DNA from: Mediterraneibacter hominis
GTDB lineage: Bacteria; Bacillota; Clostridia; Lachnospirales; Lachnospiraceae
Direction of reading: 5' to 3'
NCBI RefSeq assembly: GCF_014287475.1
Contig: NZ_JACOPF010000005.1
Span: forward strand, 62,001-126,000
DNA length: 64,000 nucleotides
Part shown: positions 53,238 through 64,000 of the stretch, piece by piece
Position numbering within the stretch: position 1 is the stretch's first letter
Layout of the letters: every line of letters begins with the position of its first letter
Translations under genes and position numbers: made by a program
The notes under the pieces: model-generated
The model's database searches: none
What the model was told of the DNA's origin: nothing
The model's input: only the letters and a program-made list of their open reading frames with translations

Positions 53238-53288
53238 CGCCGGGAGTTCCGGTCCCTTGACGGGGATGGGAAGTCCCGGCGATTTTGT
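53238..53288 (+). terminator. Attenuator-like hairpin in the proS leader
   Basis: CGCCGGGA and TCCCGGCG form the outer stem, with TTCC/GGGAA and GTCCC/GGGGAT pairing inside, followed by ATTTTG. It lies between the promoter and proS, so readthrough may be controlled. No T-box signature is seen. Confidence 0.5.
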
Positions 53289-53320
53289 TGTAAGAAGATG
53301 AGGAAAAGGAGAGAAACAGC

Positions 53321-54763
53321 ATGGCAAAGGAAAAGAAACTGGTAGAGTCAATCACCGCAAGGGATGAGGATTTTGCGCAGTGGTATACCGATGTGGTAAG
53401 GGAGGCGAAACTGTGTGATTATTCGGGCGTGAAGGGATGCTTAAATTATCTTCCGAACGGATATGCAATCTGGGAAAATATCCAGTCTAATCTGGATAAG
53501 AGGTTTAAAGAGACAGGGGTAGAAAATGTCTATCTTCCGGTTTTGATTCCGGAGAGCCTGCTTCAGAAAGAGAAGGATCATATCGAAGGATTTGCTCCGG
53601 AGGTGGCGTGGGTAACACATGGAGGTACGGAAGAATTACAGGAGAGATTCTGTATCCGCCCTACGTCAGAAACGTTGTTCTGTGATGTATGGAGCAAGAC
53701 CGTACAGTCCTACAGAGATCTTCCCAAAGTATGGAATCAGTGGTGCTCGGTTTTGAGATGGGAGAAAACGACGCGGCCGTTTTTGCGTTCCAGGGAATTT
53801 TTGTGGCAGGAAGGGCATACGATCCATGCGACGTATGAAGAAGCGGAAGAAAGAACTCTCTTGATGAGAGATGTGTATAAAAATTTTGTGGAAGAGGATT
53901 TGGCGATTCCGCTTGTGACAGGAAAAAAGACACCCAGCGAAAAATTTGCAGGAGCGCAGGACACATATACAATTGAGGCGCTTATGCATGACGGTAAGGC
54001 GCTGCAGTCAGGAACGAGCCATTTCTTTGGAAATGCGTTTGCAGATGCGTTTGACATTAAGTATTCTGATAAAAATAATGAGCTGCACAGTGTGTATGAG
54101 ACATCCTGGGGGCTTTCGACAAGGATTATCGGGGCGATTATCATGGTACATGGTGATGACAGCGGACTGGTGCTTCCGCCTCACATAGCTCCGGTGCAGA
54201 CAAGAGTGGTGCCGATTGCGCAGCATAAGGAAGGGGTTCTTGAAAAGGCAGAAGAATTGCTTGCAAATTTAAAGGCAGCAGGATACAGAGTAGAAATAGA
54301 TAAGTCGGAGAAGAGCCCGGGCTGGAAGTTCAGCGAACAGGAAATGCTTGGAATCCCAACGCGTATCGAGATTGGACCAAAGGATATTGAGAATAACCAG
54401 GTGGTCGTAGTACGGCGCGATACAAGAGAAAAGATAGTGGTATCCTTAGAAGAAATTACAGAAAAGCTTACAGAAATTTTGGAAACAATCCAAAAGGATA
54501 TGTATAGGAAAGCAAAGGCATTTTTAGATTCTCATATCCACACTGTGCTGACAATGGAAGATATGGTGAAAACAGCACAAGAGGAAACAGGCTTTATCAA
54601 GGCAATGTGGTGTGGAGATGAAGCGTGCGAGGAAACGATCAAAGAGCAGACTGGCGGTGTCACCTCCAGATGTATTCCAGAGGAAGAAGAACACTTATCA
54701 GATGTATGTGTCTGCTGTGGAAAGCCGGCGAAGCACATGGTATATTGGGGTAAAGCATATTAA
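53321..54763 (+). CDS. proS: Prolyl-tRNA synthetase, archaeal/eukaryotic type
   Basis: 480 residues, the short form without editing insertion. Class II motifs: [18 protein letters not shown] (motif 2 region with [14 protein letters not shown]), and motif 3 near [17 protein letters not shown]. The C-terminal zinc region includes CGDEAC and CVCCGK. It charges tRNA-Pro. Preceded by a consensus promoter and leader hairpin. Confidence 0.96.
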   Translation: MAKEKKLVESITARDEDFAQWYTDVVREAKLCDYSGVKGCLNYLPNGYAIWENIQSNLDKRFKETGVENVYLPVLIPESLLQKEKDHIEGFAPEVAWVTHGGTEELQERFCIRPTSETLFCDVWSKTVQSYRDLPKVWNQWCSVLRWEKTTRPFLRSREFLWQEGHTIHATYEEAEERTLLMRDVYKNFVEEDLAIPLVTGKKTPSEKFAGAQDTYTIEALMHDGKALQSGTSHFFGNAFADAFDIKYSDKNNELHSVYETSWGLSTRIIGAIIMVHGDDSGLVLPPHIAPVQTRVVPIAQHKEGVLEKAEELLANLKAAGYRVEIDKSEKSPGWKFSEQEMLGIPTRIEIGPKDIENNQVVVVRRDTREKIVVSLEEITEKLTEILETIQKDMYRKAKAFLDSHIHTVLTMEDMVKTAQEETGFIKAMWCGDEACEETIKEQTGGVTSRCIPEEEEHLSDVCVCCGKPAKHMVYWGKAY

Positions 54764-54765
54764 TT

Positions 54766-55680
54766 ATGGCATTTCGTAATATGGCAAATATGCAAATGAT
54801 GATGTTCCTTTTGGTGGGAATCGGATTTCTTGTCAGGAGGAAAAACATTATTGGAAGCACAGCAAGAAAAGAGTTGGTGGATTTCTGTCTATATGTAACC
54901 TTGCCGTTTAATACTTTTCATTCTTTTCAAATGGAATGGGAAGGGAGTATGCTGACAGAGCTTGCGGAAATACTGCTGCTTTCGGCAGGATATAATGTCC
55001 TGTCGATAGCGGTCAGTTTTTTTAGTTACAGAAAAACGGCAACTTCTAAACAAAAACCTCTGCGCTATGGAACCATTGTATCTAACGGAGGCTTTTTGGG
55101 GAATCCTGTGGTCGAAGGGATTTATGGGACGCGGGGATTACTTTATGCCTCTGTATTCCTGCTTCCCGTGCGGATTGTAATGTGGAGCATTGGTACCTCC
55201 TGTTTTATGAAAGACAAACAGAATCCGGGAGAGATTCTAAAGAAGGTTCTTACGCATCCATGTATTGTATCCATATATTTAGGACTTACAGTAATGATTT
55301 TAGGGATCGAATTTCCTGCTTTTTTAGATAGTACAATAGCAGGAATTAGTTCTTGTAATACACCGTTAAGTATGATGCTTGTAGGAATGATGCTTTCGGA
55401 GATGAATCCAAGAGGAATTTGGGATCGGACAATGATATATTATGTAGCGGTTCGCTTGCTGGCGCTTCCTGCGGTTATGTTTGCGGTGACGGCGTTCTTA
55501 CCCCTTCCTTCTGTCCTAAGAGGAACTGGAGTAATTATGGCGGGAATGCCTGCTCCGGTGACAACAGCGCTGCTCTCTTCTAAATACGGTGGAAATGAGA
55601 TGTACGCGACAGGTATGATTTTTATAACGACGCTGCTGTCCTTATTTACGCTGCCAATCTGGTGTCTGCTGTTAGGATAA
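54766..55680 (+). CDS. AEC-family (auxin efflux carrier type) transporter
   Basis: 304 residues with ten predicted membrane helices. Family features include VSNGGFLGNPVVEGIYG near 105 and the late GTGVIMAGMPAPVTTALLSSKYGGN near 250. Members export or import small carboxylates. It begins 2 bp after the proS stop. Confidence 0.88.
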   Translation: MAFRNMANMQMMMFLLVGIGFLVRRKNIIGSTARKELVDFCLYVTLPFNTFHSFQMEWEGSMLTELAEILLLSAGYNVLSIAVSFFSYRKTATSKQKPLRYGTIVSNGGFLGNPVVEGIYGTRGLLYASVFLLPVRIVMWSIGTSCFMKDKQNPGEILKKVLTHPCIVSIYLGLTVMILGIEFPAFLDSTIAGISSCNTPLSMMLVGMMLSEMNPRGIWDRTMIYYVAVRLLALPAVMFAVTAFLPLPSVLRGTGVIMAGMPAPVTTALLSSKYGGNEMYATGMIFITTLLSLFTLPIWCLLLG

Positions 55681-55716
55681 AGCGTCTGAATCATAAGCAA
55701 AAAAGATAGAAAACCC

Positions 55717-55745
55717 TTGACTTTTGGGAGAAAACGTAATAAACT
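55717..55745 (+). promoter_or_regulatory. Promoter of rpsL-rpsG-fusA
   Basis: TTGACT (55717-55722), a 17-bp spacer and TAAACT (55740-55745). A leader of about 115 nt with small hairpins (AAAATGCCGTTATTTT and TCCGGGGGATAAGTCCGGA) leads to rpsL. Confidence 0.6.
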
Positions 55746-55866
55746 AATTTAGCGTGCATGAAAATGCCGTTATTTTCGTGTGCGTGGAAAGGATAATGCA
55801 GATTATCCGCAACCACTCCGGGGGATAAGTCCGGAGCAGATGAATTTATCATAGGAGGTGAAAAAA

Positions 55867-56286
55867 ATGCCAACATTTAACCAGTTAGTTAGAAAAGGAC
55901 GTCAGACTTCAGAAAAGAAATCGACAGCACCGGCACTTCAGAAAGGATATAATTCTCTGAAGAAGCGTGCGACAGATGTATCTGCACCGCAGAAGAGAGG
56001 TGTATGTACTGCTGTTAAGACAGCCACACCTAAGAAGCCTAACTCAGCTCTGAGAAAGATCGCCAGAGTTCGTCTTTCTAATGGAATCGAAGTGACAAGT
56101 TATATTCCAGGAGAAGGACACAATCTTCAGGAGCACAGCGTTGTCCTGATTCGTGGAGGAAGAGTAAAAGACCTGCCAGGTACAAGATACCATATCGTAA
56201 GAGGTACACTGGATACAGCAGGTGTTGCGAAGAGAAGACAGGCTCGTTCCAAATACGGCGCTAAGAGACCAAAAGACGCAAAATAA
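55867..56286 (+). CDS. rpsL: 30S ribosomal protein S12
   Basis: 139 residues from ATG 55867 (AGGAGGTG upstream). Contains [43 protein letters not shown] and [13 protein letters not shown]. The decoding-site Lys residues linked with streptomycin response are the wild-type form ([15 protein letters not shown]). Confidence 0.98.
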   Translation: MPTFNQLVRKGRQTSEKKSTAPALQKGYNSLKKRATDVSAPQKRGVCTAVKTATPKKPNSALRKIARVRLSNGIEVTSYIPGEGHNLQEHSVVLIRGGRVKDLPGTRYHIVRGTLDTAGVAKRRQARSKYGAKRPKDAK

Positions 56287-57014
<728 letters not shown>

Positions 57015-57029
57015 TAGGAGGAAAAAACC

Positions 57030-59147
57030 TTGGCTGGAAGAGAATATCCATTAGAGAGAACCAGAAATATCGGTATCATGGCGCATATCGATGCGGGTAA
57101 GACGACGCTGACAGAGCGTATTCTCTACTATACCGGTGTTAATTATAAGATTGGAGATACCCATGAAGGTACTGCTACTATGGACTGGATGGAACAGGAG
57201 CAGGAAAGAGGTATCACGATTACTTCAGCTGCTACAACATGTCACTGGACTTTGGAAGAAAAGACAAAACCAAAGGCAGATGCCCTGGAACATCGTATCA
57301 ATATCATTGATACTCCTGGACACGTTGATTTTACTGTAGAAGTTGAACGTTCACTCCGTGTACTGGATGGTGCTGTAGGTGTATTCTGTGCTAAGGGTGG
57401 TGTAGAGCCCCAGTCAGAAAACGTATGGCGTCAGGCAGACACGTACAATGTGCCAAGAATGGCGTTCATCAATAAGATGGACATTTTGGGAGCTGATTTT
57501 TTCAACGCAGTAGACCAGATTAAAACAAGACTTGGCAAAAATGCAATTTGTCTTCAGTTACCAATTGGAAAAGAAGACGAATTTAAAGGAATTATTGACC
57601 TGTTTGAAATGCAGGCTTATATCTATAATGATGATAAGGGAGATGATATCTCCGTAGTTGATATTCCGGAAGAAATGAAAGATGAAGCAGAGCTGTACCA
57701 CACAGAATTGGTAGAGAAAATCTGTGAACTGGATGACGATCTGATGATGGAATATCTGGAAGGGGAAGAACCTTCAGTAGATGCACTTAAGGCGGTGCTT
57801 CGCAAAGCTACATGTGAATGTACGGCTGTTCCGGTATGCTGTGGTTCTGCTTACAGAAATAAAGGTGTACAGAAACTGTTGGATGCAATTTTGGAATTCA
57901 TGCCGGCTCCGACAGACATCCCTGCAATCAAAGGTGTTGATGAAGACGGCAATGAGGTGGAGAGACATTCTTCTGATGAAGAGCCGTTCTCCGCGCTGGT
58001 ATTTAAGATTATGACAGACCCGTTTGTAGGTAAGCTTGCTTACTTCAGGGTATATTCAGGAACGATGAATTCAGGCTCCTATGTTCTGAATGCTACAAAA
58101 GGCAAAAAGGAACGTGTGGGACGTATTTTGCAGATGCATGCAAATAAAAGAGAAGAGTTAGATAAGGTGTATTCCGGAGATATCGCAGCAGCAATCGGAT
58201 TTAAATTCTCCTCAACAGGAGATACAATCTGTGATGAACAGCATCCGGTTATTCTGGAGTCCATGGAATTCCCAGAACCGGTTATCGAGCTTGCGATTGA
58301 GCCTAAAACAAAGGCTTCCCAGGGAAAACTTGGCGAATCTCTTGCGAAACTTGCAGAGGAAGATCCGACATTCCGTGCACACACTGACAAAGAAACAGGG
58401 CAGACAATCATTGCAGGTATGGGTGAGCTTCACCTTGAGATTATCGTAGACAGACTTCTGCGTGAATTTAAGGTAGAGGCGAATGTAGGCGCGCCTCAGG
58501 TTGCTTACAAGGAATCTATCACAAAGGCAGTGGATGTTGACAGCAAATATGCAAAACAGTCCGGTGGACGTGGACAGTATGGACATTGTAAGGTGAAATT
58601 TGAGCCTATGGATGTCAACGGAGAAGAGACATATAAATTTGACTCTACTGTAGTCGGAGGAGCTATTCCGAAGGAATACATTCCGGCAGTAGGAGAAGGT
58701 ATCGAGGAAGCCATGAAGTCAGGACTTCTCGGCGGATTCCCCGTTGTAGGTGTCCATGCGACAGTATTCGACGGTTCCTACCATGAAGTCGATTCCAGTG
58801 AAATGGCATTCCATATTGCCGGTTCCCTTGCTTTTAAGGATGCAATGAAGAAGGGTGCTCCGGTACTTCTTGAGCCTATTATGAAGGTAGAAGTTACAAT
58901 GCCAGAGGAATATATGGGAGATATTATCGGGGACTTGAATTCACGCCGCGGCCGTATCGAGGGTATGGACGATTTAGGAGGCGGAAAGATTGTACGTGCA
59001 TTCGTTCCATTGTCTGAAATGTTCGGATACTCTACAGATTTACGTTCCAGAACACAGGGACGCGGAAACTACTCTATGTTCTTTGAGAAATATGAGCCGG
59101 TACCGAAATCTGTACAAGAGAAGGTATTGTCCAACAAAAATGCTTAA
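57030..59147 (+). CDS. fusA: Elongation factor G
   Basis: 705 residues from a TTG start with TAGGAGG 8 bp upstream. G1 AHIDAGKTT near 20, G2 with RGIT, G3 DTPGH, G4 NKMD; domain [17 protein letters not shown] near 515. Drives translocation. A TTG start for such a highly expressed protein is notable but the RBS is strong. Confidence 0.97.
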   Translation: MAGREYPLERTRNIGIMAHIDAGKTTLTERILYYTGVNYKIGDTHEGTATMDWMEQEQERGITITSAATTCHWTLEEKTKPKADALEHRINIIDTPGHVDFTVEVERSLRVLDGAVGVFCAKGGVEPQSENVWRQADTYNVPRMAFINKMDILGADFFNAVDQIKTRLGKNAICLQLPIGKEDEFKGIIDLFEMQAYIYNDDKGDDISVVDIPEEMKDEAELYHTELVEKICELDDDLMMEYLEGEEPSVDALKAVLRKATCECTAVPVCCGSAYRNKGVQKLLDAILEFMPAPTDIPAIKGVDEDGNEVERHSSDEEPFSALVFKIMTDPFVGKLAYFRVYSGTMNSGSYVLNATKGKKERVGRILQMHANKREELDKVYSGDIAAAIGFKFSSTGDTICDEQHPVILESMEFPEPVIELAIEPKTKASQGKLGESLAKLAEEDPTFRAHTDKETGQTIIAGMGELHLEIIVDRLLREFKVEANVGAPQVAYKESITKAVDVDSKYAKQSGGRGQYGHCKVKFEPMDVNGEETYKFDSTVVGGAIPKEYIPAVGEGIEEAMKSGLLGGFPVVGVHATVFDGSYHEVDSSEMAFHIAGSLAFKDAMKKGAPVLLEPIMKVEVTMPEEYMGDIIGDLNSRRGRIEGMDDLGGGKIVRAFVPLSEMFGYSTDLRSRTQGRGNYSMFFEKYEPVPKSVQEKVLSNKNA

Positions 59148-59170
59148 AATCTCATAAAAGGGTTGAAAAA

Positions 59171-59203
59171 CGGCTGGCTTTGAAATATAATCAAAGTTAG
59201 CCG
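59171..59203 (+). other. Hairpin between fusA and tuf
   Basis: CGGCTGGCTTTGA pairs with TCAAAGTTAGCCG around a 7-nt loop. There is no T-tract, so it is more likely an RNA-processing or stabilising element than a terminator. Confidence 0.5.
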
Positions 59204-59270
59204 AGTAAAAGCGAAAAAAATTAGTAAAATGCCCGTAATCCGGGTGCTATAATTAAGGAGGATATTCAAA

Positions 59271-60464
59271 ATGGCAAAAGCTAAATTTGAAAGAACAAAA
59301 CCACATGCTAATATTGGAACCATTGGCCACGTTGACCATGGTAAAACAACTTTGACAGCTGCTATTACAAAGACACTTTCTCACAGAGTAGAAGGAAATG
59401 CAGCAGTTGATTTCGAAAACATTGACAAGGCTCCAGAAGAAAGAGAGCGTGGAATTACAATTTCTACAGCACACGTTGAGTATGAGACAGAGAAACGTCA
59501 CTATGCACACGTTGACTGCCCAGGACATGCTGACTATGTAAAGAACATGATCACAGGTGCTGCGCAGATGGACGGAGCTATCCTTGTTGTAGCTGCTACT
59601 GACGGTGTTATGGCTCAGACAAAAGAGCATATCCTTCTGTCTCGTCAGGTAGGTGTACCATACATCGTAGTATTTATGAACAAATGTGATATGGTAGACG
59701 ATGAAGAACTGCTTGAATTAGTAGAAATGGAAATCCGTGAGCTTCTGAATGAATATGAGTTCCCAGGAGATGATACACCGGTTATCCAGGGGTCTGCTCT
59801 GAAAGCTCTGGAAGATCCAGACGGAGAATGGGGCGACAAGATCATGGAGCTTATGGATGCTGTTGACGAATGGATCCCAGATCCACAGCGTGATACAGAT
59901 AAACCGTTCCTGATGCCTGTAGAGGACGTATTCTCTATTACAGGACGTGGTACAGTTGCAACGGGTAGAGTAGAGCGTGGTACACTTCATGTATCTGATG
60001 AAGTTGAGATCATTGGTATCCATGAAGATATTAAGAAGACAGTTGTAACAGGTATTGAAATGTTCCGTAAACTGCTTGATGAAGCTCAGGCTGGTGACAA
60101 CATTGGTGCTCTGCTTCGTGGTATTCAGAGAACAGAAATCGAAAGAGGTCAGGTTCTGATTAAACCAGGTACAGTAACATGCCATAAGAAATTTACATGC
60201 CAGGTTTACGTTTTGACAAAAGATGAAGGTGGACGTCACACACCGTTCTTCAACAACTATCGCCCACAGTTCTATTTCAGAACAACAGACGTAACAGGTG
60301 TTTGCGAACTCCCTGCAGGAACAGAAATGTGCATGCCTGGAGATAATGTAGAAATGACAGTTGAACTGATTCATCCGGTAGCTATGGAAGAAGGTCTTGG
60401 ATTCGCTATTCGTGAAGGCGGACGTACAGTTGGATCAGGTAAGGTAGCTAAGATTATTGAGTAA
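59271..60464 (+). CDS. tuf: Elongation factor Tu
   Basis: 397 residues. G1 GHVDHGKTT near 19, [21 protein letters not shown], and the domain III ending [30 protein letters not shown] sequence. Delivers aminoacyl-tRNA. RBS AAGGAGG. Confidence 0.98.
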   Translation: MAKAKFERTKPHANIGTIGHVDHGKTTLTAAITKTLSHRVEGNAAVDFENIDKAPEERERGITISTAHVEYETEKRHYAHVDCPGHADYVKNMITGAAQMDGAILVVAATDGVMAQTKEHILLSRQVGVPYIVVFMNKCDMVDDEELLELVEMEIRELLNEYEFPGDDTPVIQGSALKALEDPDGEWGDKIMELMDAVDEWIPDPQRDTDKPFLMPVEDVFSITGRGTVATGRVERGTLHVSDEVEIIGIHEDIKKTVVTGIEMFRKLLDEAQAGDNIGALLRGIQRTEIERGQVLIKPGTVTCHKKFTCQVYVLTKDEGGRHTPFFNNYRPQFYFRTTDVTGVCELPAGTEMCMPGDNVEMTVELIHPVAMEEGLGFAIREGGRTVGSGKVAKIIE

Positions 60465-60495
60465 TCTTGACTTAGAATTAAATATTATGAGAAGA

Positions 60496-60535
60496 AACCG
60501 CAATCTCTTAAAATAGAGATTGCGGTTTTTGCTTT
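60496..60535 (+). terminator. Terminator after tuf
   Basis: AAACCGCAATCTCT pairs perfectly with AGAGATTGCGGTTT around TAAAAT, followed by TTGCTTTT. Confidence 0.95.
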
Positions 60536-60694
60536 TAGAAAATATAAGGATAAAGAAACGGCGGATATATTACTTTTAAATATGCGAATAGTAAAATATA
60601 TCTGTTTTTTAAAATGTGATATGCTATAATAATTGCGGGCGGTAATTGTAAAAAGGTACGGACTGCCAGAAGTGAAAAGATAAGGAGAAAATCT

Positions 60695-61657
60695 ATGAGA
60701 AAAATGACTATACCGGATACAGAATTGAAGCTCTCTCCGATTGGGCTTGGCTGTGTGAATGCAGGTCTGAAATGGGATGGAAAGGAGGCAGATTATCTGT
60801 TTGATGCCTTTTTGGATATGGGAGGCAATTTATATGATACGGCAAGAGTATATTCTGACTGGATACCGCCGGAGATTGGAAGAAGTGAACGGGTGCTGGG
60901 AGACTGGCTTACACGCAGTAAGAAGCGAAATCAGATTGTTATTATCACAAAAGGCGGACATCCTGACATGACAGGCGACAACCCGGACACACATAAAAGC
61001 AGAGTTTACAGGGCAGAAATGAGAACGGACATTGAGTTGTCTCTAAAGGCCCTGCGCACAGATTATATTGATATTTATTTTTATCACAGAGATGATGAAT
61101 CTATACCGGTGGAAGAATTAATAGAAACCATGGAAGCGTTTGTAAAGTCGGGAAAAATTCGTTATTATGGCTGTTCAAACTGGACGACACAAAGAATGGA
61201 AAAAGCGGCCAAATACTGTAAGGAGAAAGGCTATCGCGGCTTTGTAGCGAACCAGGCGCTTTACAATGTAGGATATGCCCATATGAATCCCCTGGATGAC
61301 GATACAATGCTTGCTATAGACGGTCCTATGCAGAAATTCCATAAAGAAAATCCGGGAAATCTTGCTATGCCGTATATGGGGGTATGCAGTGGATTTTTTA
61401 ACAAAATACTCTCAAAAGGCGAGGAGGCAGTGAAAGATTCCCCCTATTATACAGAAGGAAATATTCGTATAGCGCAAAAGCTGAAACAGATTATGGAAAA
61501 GTACGGTGCGACAGCGACACAGGCAGTTTTGGGATTTTTTACATGCCAGGATTTTGCGTGTCTTCCGTTGTATGGGCCAAGAGGAGCAGAAAGCTTAGAA
61601 GAAGCGTGTGGTACATTTGAAATTCCCTTTACAAAAGAGGATTATGAATTAGTATAA
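60695..61657 (+). CDS. Aldo/keto reductase family protein
   Basis: 320 residues, NAD(P)H-dependent TIM barrel. Catalytic set: Asp in NLYDTARVYSDW near 47, Lys in VIITKGG near 88 and His in YIDIYFYHRDD near 133; then YYGCSNWTTQRME. An extended -10 (TGCTATAAT, 60622-60630) lies upstream. First of three genes with rpiB and mtnA, so possibly a sugar reductase; substrate unknown. Confidence 0.87.
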   Translation: MRKMTIPDTELKLSPIGLGCVNAGLKWDGKEADYLFDAFLDMGGNLYDTARVYSDWIPPEIGRSERVLGDWLTRSKKRNQIVIITKGGHPDMTGDNPDTHKSRVYRAEMRTDIELSLKALRTDYIDIYFYHRDDESIPVEELIETMEAFVKSGKIRYYGCSNWTTQRMEKAAKYCKEKGYRGFVANQALYNVGYAHMNPLDDDTMLAIDGPMQKFHKENPGNLAMPYMGVCSGFFNKILSKGEEAVKDSPYYTEGNIRIAQKLKQIMEKYGATATQAVLGFFTCQDFACLPLYGPRGAESLEEACGTFEIPFTKEDYELV

Positions 61658-61674
61658 AAAGGAGAAAGAAGCAG

Positions 61675-62121
61675 ATGAAAATAGGAATAGGAAACGATCA
61701 CTCGGCACTGGAATTGAAAGCAGAAATTATAGAATTTTTGAAAGAAAAAGGACATGAGGTTGCGGATTATGGAACAAATTCATCAGAAAGCTGTGACTAT
61801 CCCAAATATGGTGAAATGGTAGCCCGCGCGGTTGTGGCAAAGGAAGTAGAGCTTGGTATTTTGATTTGCGGTACTGGGCTTGGTATTTCATTGGCTGCAA
61901 ATAAAGTGAAAGGTATCCGCGCGGCTGTGTGCAGTGAACCGTTTACAGCAAAGATGTCCAGAGCACACAACAATTGTAATATACTTGCGTTTGGGGCGCG
62001 GGTTGTAGGCGCGGAACTTGCCAAGATGATAGTCGACACATGGCTGAATACGGAATTTGAAGGCGGCCGTCATCAGAGAAGAGTAGATATGATCATGGAG
62101 ATTGAAGAAGAGAAAAAATAA
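61675..62121 (+). CDS. rpiB: Ribose-5-phosphate isomerase B
   Basis: 148 residues. Active-site Asp8-His9 (GNDHSA), Cys65 in CGTGLGIS and His98 in RAHNNCN match RpiB. It interconverts ribose and ribulose 5-phosphate; RpiB homologues also convert allose 6-phosphate to allulose 6-phosphate, which would join the AlsK and AlsE steps encoded at 11046-12630. RBS AAAGGAGAAAG. Confidence 0.94.
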   Translation: MKIGIGNDHSALELKAEIIEFLKEKGHEVADYGTNSSESCDYPKYGEMVARAVVAKEVELGILICGTGLGISLAANKVKGIRAAVCSEPFTAKMSRAHNNCNILAFGARVVGAELAKMIVDTWLNTEFEGGRHQRRVDMIMEIEEEKK

Positions 62122-62138
62122 ATTTAGCGGGGGATCGG

Positions 62139-63215
62139 ATGCGTAGAAAAACAATTCTAGAGTATGAGACGGTTTCCTTTGACCCAGAGAAGCGTGCGCT
62201 TGTGATTATTGATCAGACACTGCTTCCAGGGCAGGTACGGCTGCTGTCTCTTACGGAAATTGAGGATATATGGGAAGCTATTTACCTTCTGAAGGTGCGC
62301 GGCGCTCCGGCAATCGGCGTGGCGGCGGCCATTGGTCTGTATGTGGCGGCAGAACAGATTGACACTGTGGATGAAGAACTATTTTATCAACAGTTTAAGG
62401 AGAAAAAGAAATATCTGGAAACAGCACGTCCTACAGCGGTAAATCTATTCTGGGCGCTGGAGAAAATGGAAGCTGTTGTAAAGAAGAACCGAGGAAAAGG
62501 CGTCGGAGAGATAAAGAAGCTTCTTAATAGAGAAGCAATGCAGATACATGATGAAGATATAGAAGTCTGCCGGCGTATTGGGGAATACGGATTGAAGCTT
62601 TTAAATTCCGGTGATGGAATTTTGACACACTGTAATGCGGGGAAGCTGGCAGCGGTAAAATACGGTACGGCAACCGCACCTATGTATCTGGGACAAGAGA
62701 GAGGATATGGATTTCATATCTATGTAGATGAGACGAGACCCTTGCTGCAAGGCGCGAGGCTGACGGCTTTTGAACTGGCGGCGGCAGGAATGGATGTAAC
62801 CTTAATTTGTGATAATATGGCAGCAGATATTATGAAAAAGAGACTTGTGCAGGCTGTTTTTGTAGGCTGTGACAGAGTTGCATCCAATGGAGACGCGGCA
62901 AATAAAATCGGTACTTCCGGTGTGGCCGCCCTTGCATCCTATTATAGAATACCATTTTATATCTGTGCGCCGACTTCCACAATAGACATGACATTGAAAT
63001 CAGGATCAGAGATACCGATTGAAGAACGCAAAGAAACAGAGATAACAGAAATGTGGTATGAAAAAAGGATGGCTCCAGAGAACATAAAGGTTTACAATCC
63101 ATGCTTTGATGTGACAGAGAAGGAATTGATTACTGGGATTGTGACAGAGTATGGAGTGGCGTATCCTCCTTATGAAGAATCATTGAGACGGATTTTTGAG
63201 AAAAAATTTGAATAA
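62139..63215 (+). CDS. mtnA: S-methyl-5-thioribose-1-phosphate isomerase family (MtnA-like)
   Basis: 358 residues. Contains VRGAPAIGVAAAIGL near 50, ARPTAVNLFWALEKM, the catalytic Cys in LTHCNAGKLA near 160 and the catalytic Asp in VGCDRVASNGDAANKIGT near 240. The loop after CNAG (KLAAVKYGTATAPMYLGQERG) is slightly longer than in textbook MtnA. Converts an aldose 1-phosphate to a ketose 1-phosphate; beside rpiB it may serve pentose or 5-deoxyribose salvage as well as methionine salvage. Confidence 0.88.
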   Translation: MRRKTILEYETVSFDPEKRALVIIDQTLLPGQVRLLSLTEIEDIWEAIYLLKVRGAPAIGVAAAIGLYVAAEQIDTVDEELFYQQFKEKKKYLETARPTAVNLFWALEKMEAVVKKNRGKGVGEIKKLLNREAMQIHDEDIEVCRRIGEYGLKLLNSGDGILTHCNAGKLAAVKYGTATAPMYLGQERGYGFHIYVDETRPLLQGARLTAFELAAAGMDVTLICDNMAADIMKKRLVQAVFVGCDRVASNGDAANKIGTSGVAALASYYRIPFYICAPTSTIDMTLKSGSEIPIEERKETEITEMWYEKRMAPENIKVYNPCFDVTEKELITGIVTEYGVAYPPYEESLRRIFEKKFE

Positions 63216-63220
63216 AGTAA

Positions 63221-63277
63221 AAAACGGCAGGTATATCAAACGGTAATGTGCGTAAAGATATACCTGTCGTTTTGCTT
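63221..63277. terminator. Bidirectional terminator between mtnA and the HAD gene
   Basis: AAAACGGCAGGTATATC pairs with GATATACCTGTCGTTTT (one G-T) around a 19-nt loop. T-rich sequence follows on the plus strand, and the convergent minus-strand gene ends at 63282. Confidence 0.9.
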
Positions 63278-63281
63278 TTGC

Positions 63282-64000
63282 TTAAGGAAGATCCGCCAGT
63301 ATATCTTCCAATACATCCTCCACAGAGTCTGTGACGTAATCGGCGTAGTAGGAAATTCCCGGCGCAGCGTTAGACATGGCATAGCTGGTTCCGACAAGCT
63401 GCAGCATCTCTACATCATTATATTGATCGCCAAAGGCGACACATTCTTCCGGGGTAATGCCAAGCAAATCGATTAGATTTTTCAAAGCGCTTCCTTTGTT
63501 GGCGTCTGGCGCAATAAAGTCAATCCAAATATTTCCAGAAGTGACAACACTAATTTCGGACTGAAATAGATCTTTTAGATATTTAAGGTATTTGTCTACG
63601 ATATGCGGACCGTCTATCATATTGCAGATCGCAATTTTCAGTATAGGGCCTTCGATTTTTGTAATGTCGTCGACGATTTTGGTCGTATTACGCATAACAT
63701 TTACGATATGGTTTACAAATTCGGTATTGTTATTTTCAATGATACAGGCGTCTTCGCGGGAGACAGCAATCTCAAAATGGTTCTGTTTTTTTACCTCATG
63801 GATGATACGAAAAGCGAGCGCGTCGTCTATTGTTCCACGAGATATAACCTTTCCTTGATGGACACAGAGGGAACCATTTTCACCGATATAAGAAATTTCA
63901 TCTTTAATGGCGTCAAACATACGTCTTTCATTGTCATACTGCCTGCCGCTGGCGGCGACAAAGTGAATTCCCTTCTGCGTTAGTTCATGGATAAGCTGGA
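63282..64000 (-). CDS. Cof-type HAD-IIB family phosphatase, 3' part
   Basis: The gene is open at the right edge; about 239 codons are visible, and the first HAD motif (DxD) is outside. Present are motif II in FVAASGRQYDNERR near the start, the cap domain, a Lys (KGSALKNLIDLLG) and the C-terminal Asp pair VAFGDQYNDVEML. These enzymes dephosphorylate sugar phosphates or flavin/PLP compounds. Confidence 0.9.
   Translation of the reverse strand, partial: QLIHELTQKGIHFVAASGRQYDNERRMFDAIKDEISYIGENGSLCVHQGKVISRGTIDDALAFRIIHEVKKQNHFEIAVSREDACIIENNNTEFVNHIVNVMRNTTKIVDDITKIEGPILKIAICNMIDGPHIVDKYLKYLKDLFQSEISVVTSGNIWIDFIAPDANKGSALKNLIDLLGITPEECVAFGDQYNDVEMLQLVGTSYAMSNAAPGISYYADYVTDSVEDVLEDILADLP

Noticed and set aside
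53190..53320. T-box riboswitch before proS
   Set aside because: The leader is only about 125 nt, and no AGGGTGG-type antiterminator sequence or specifier loop could be found.
57030..60464. Long antisense open frames within fusA and tuf
   Set aside because: They are mirror frames of highly codon-biased genes, without RBS or family resemblance.

Overview
The window reads as chromosome of a Clostridia member, most likely a gut Lachnospiraceae species. This rests on gene content and style: a GlgC/GlgD pair, SpoVG, a DnaD-DnaI replication pair, archaeal-type ProS, an rpsL-rpsG-fusA-tuf cluster with TTG/GTG starts, and strong AGGAGG ribosome binding sites. I could run no database search, so the family-level placement is an inference. 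I saw no tRNA, rRNA, CRISPR array or prophage.

Layout. 1-2880: the end of a UPF0251-type DNA-binding protein and a large FAD/rhodanese/siroheme/ferredoxin fusion. 2881-4020: gene-poor, decayed DNA. 4021-12630: an AT-rich island with a LacI regulator, a substrate-binding lipoprotein, two permeases, two unlike ATPases, a cytoplasmic sulfatase, an AlsE-like epimerase and an AlsK-like ROK kinase. It looks like an uptake-and-desulfation route that feeds a D-allose type pathway. More decayed DNA follows. 13426-22508: a GH13 glucosidase, then a D-amino-acid cluster (RidA, a D-serine dehydratase/D-threonine aldolase family enzyme, a sodium symporter, a YheO/DauR-like regulator, an N-acyl-D-amino-acid deacylase) and two near-identical HpcH/HpaI aldolases in a roughly 1-kb tandem duplication.

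22724-35206: a sugar and sugar-acid cluster (GH94-like enzyme, D-galactonate dehydratase, UlaG-like lactonase, GH36 enzyme, CUT1 ABC importer, AraC-type response regulator, YesM-type kinase). A 21-bp-spaced direct repeat stands in front of the second aldolase copy, the GH94 operon and the transporter operon, so these three units are probably co-regulated. One permease and the kinase each carry a single-base frameshift. 35351-36198: rplM-rpsI. 36394-39729: a TetR - extra RsgA - short leader ORF - Mef-like MFS operon with two matching palindromic operators, probably acquired. 39949-41664: small genes, including a possible Nif11-like peptide.

41792-50628: housekeeping (prs, dnaI-like, dnaD-like, murC, glgCD, spoVG, an RluA-type pseudouridine synthase), with a 238-bp MITE-like element beside spoVG. 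50778-53155: an XpaC/TelA pair. 53321-60464: proS, an AEC transporter, rpsL, rpsG, fusA, tuf. 60695-64000: aldo/keto reductase, rpiB, mtnA and the 3' part of a Cof-type HAD phosphatase.

The most interesting system is the sulfatase/heteromeric-ABC/AlsE-AlsK island, in which the two ATPases carry complementary degenerate motifs. Next are the duplication that put an aldolase copy behind the sugar-acid operon's regulatory site, and the leader-peptide-coupled efflux operon.
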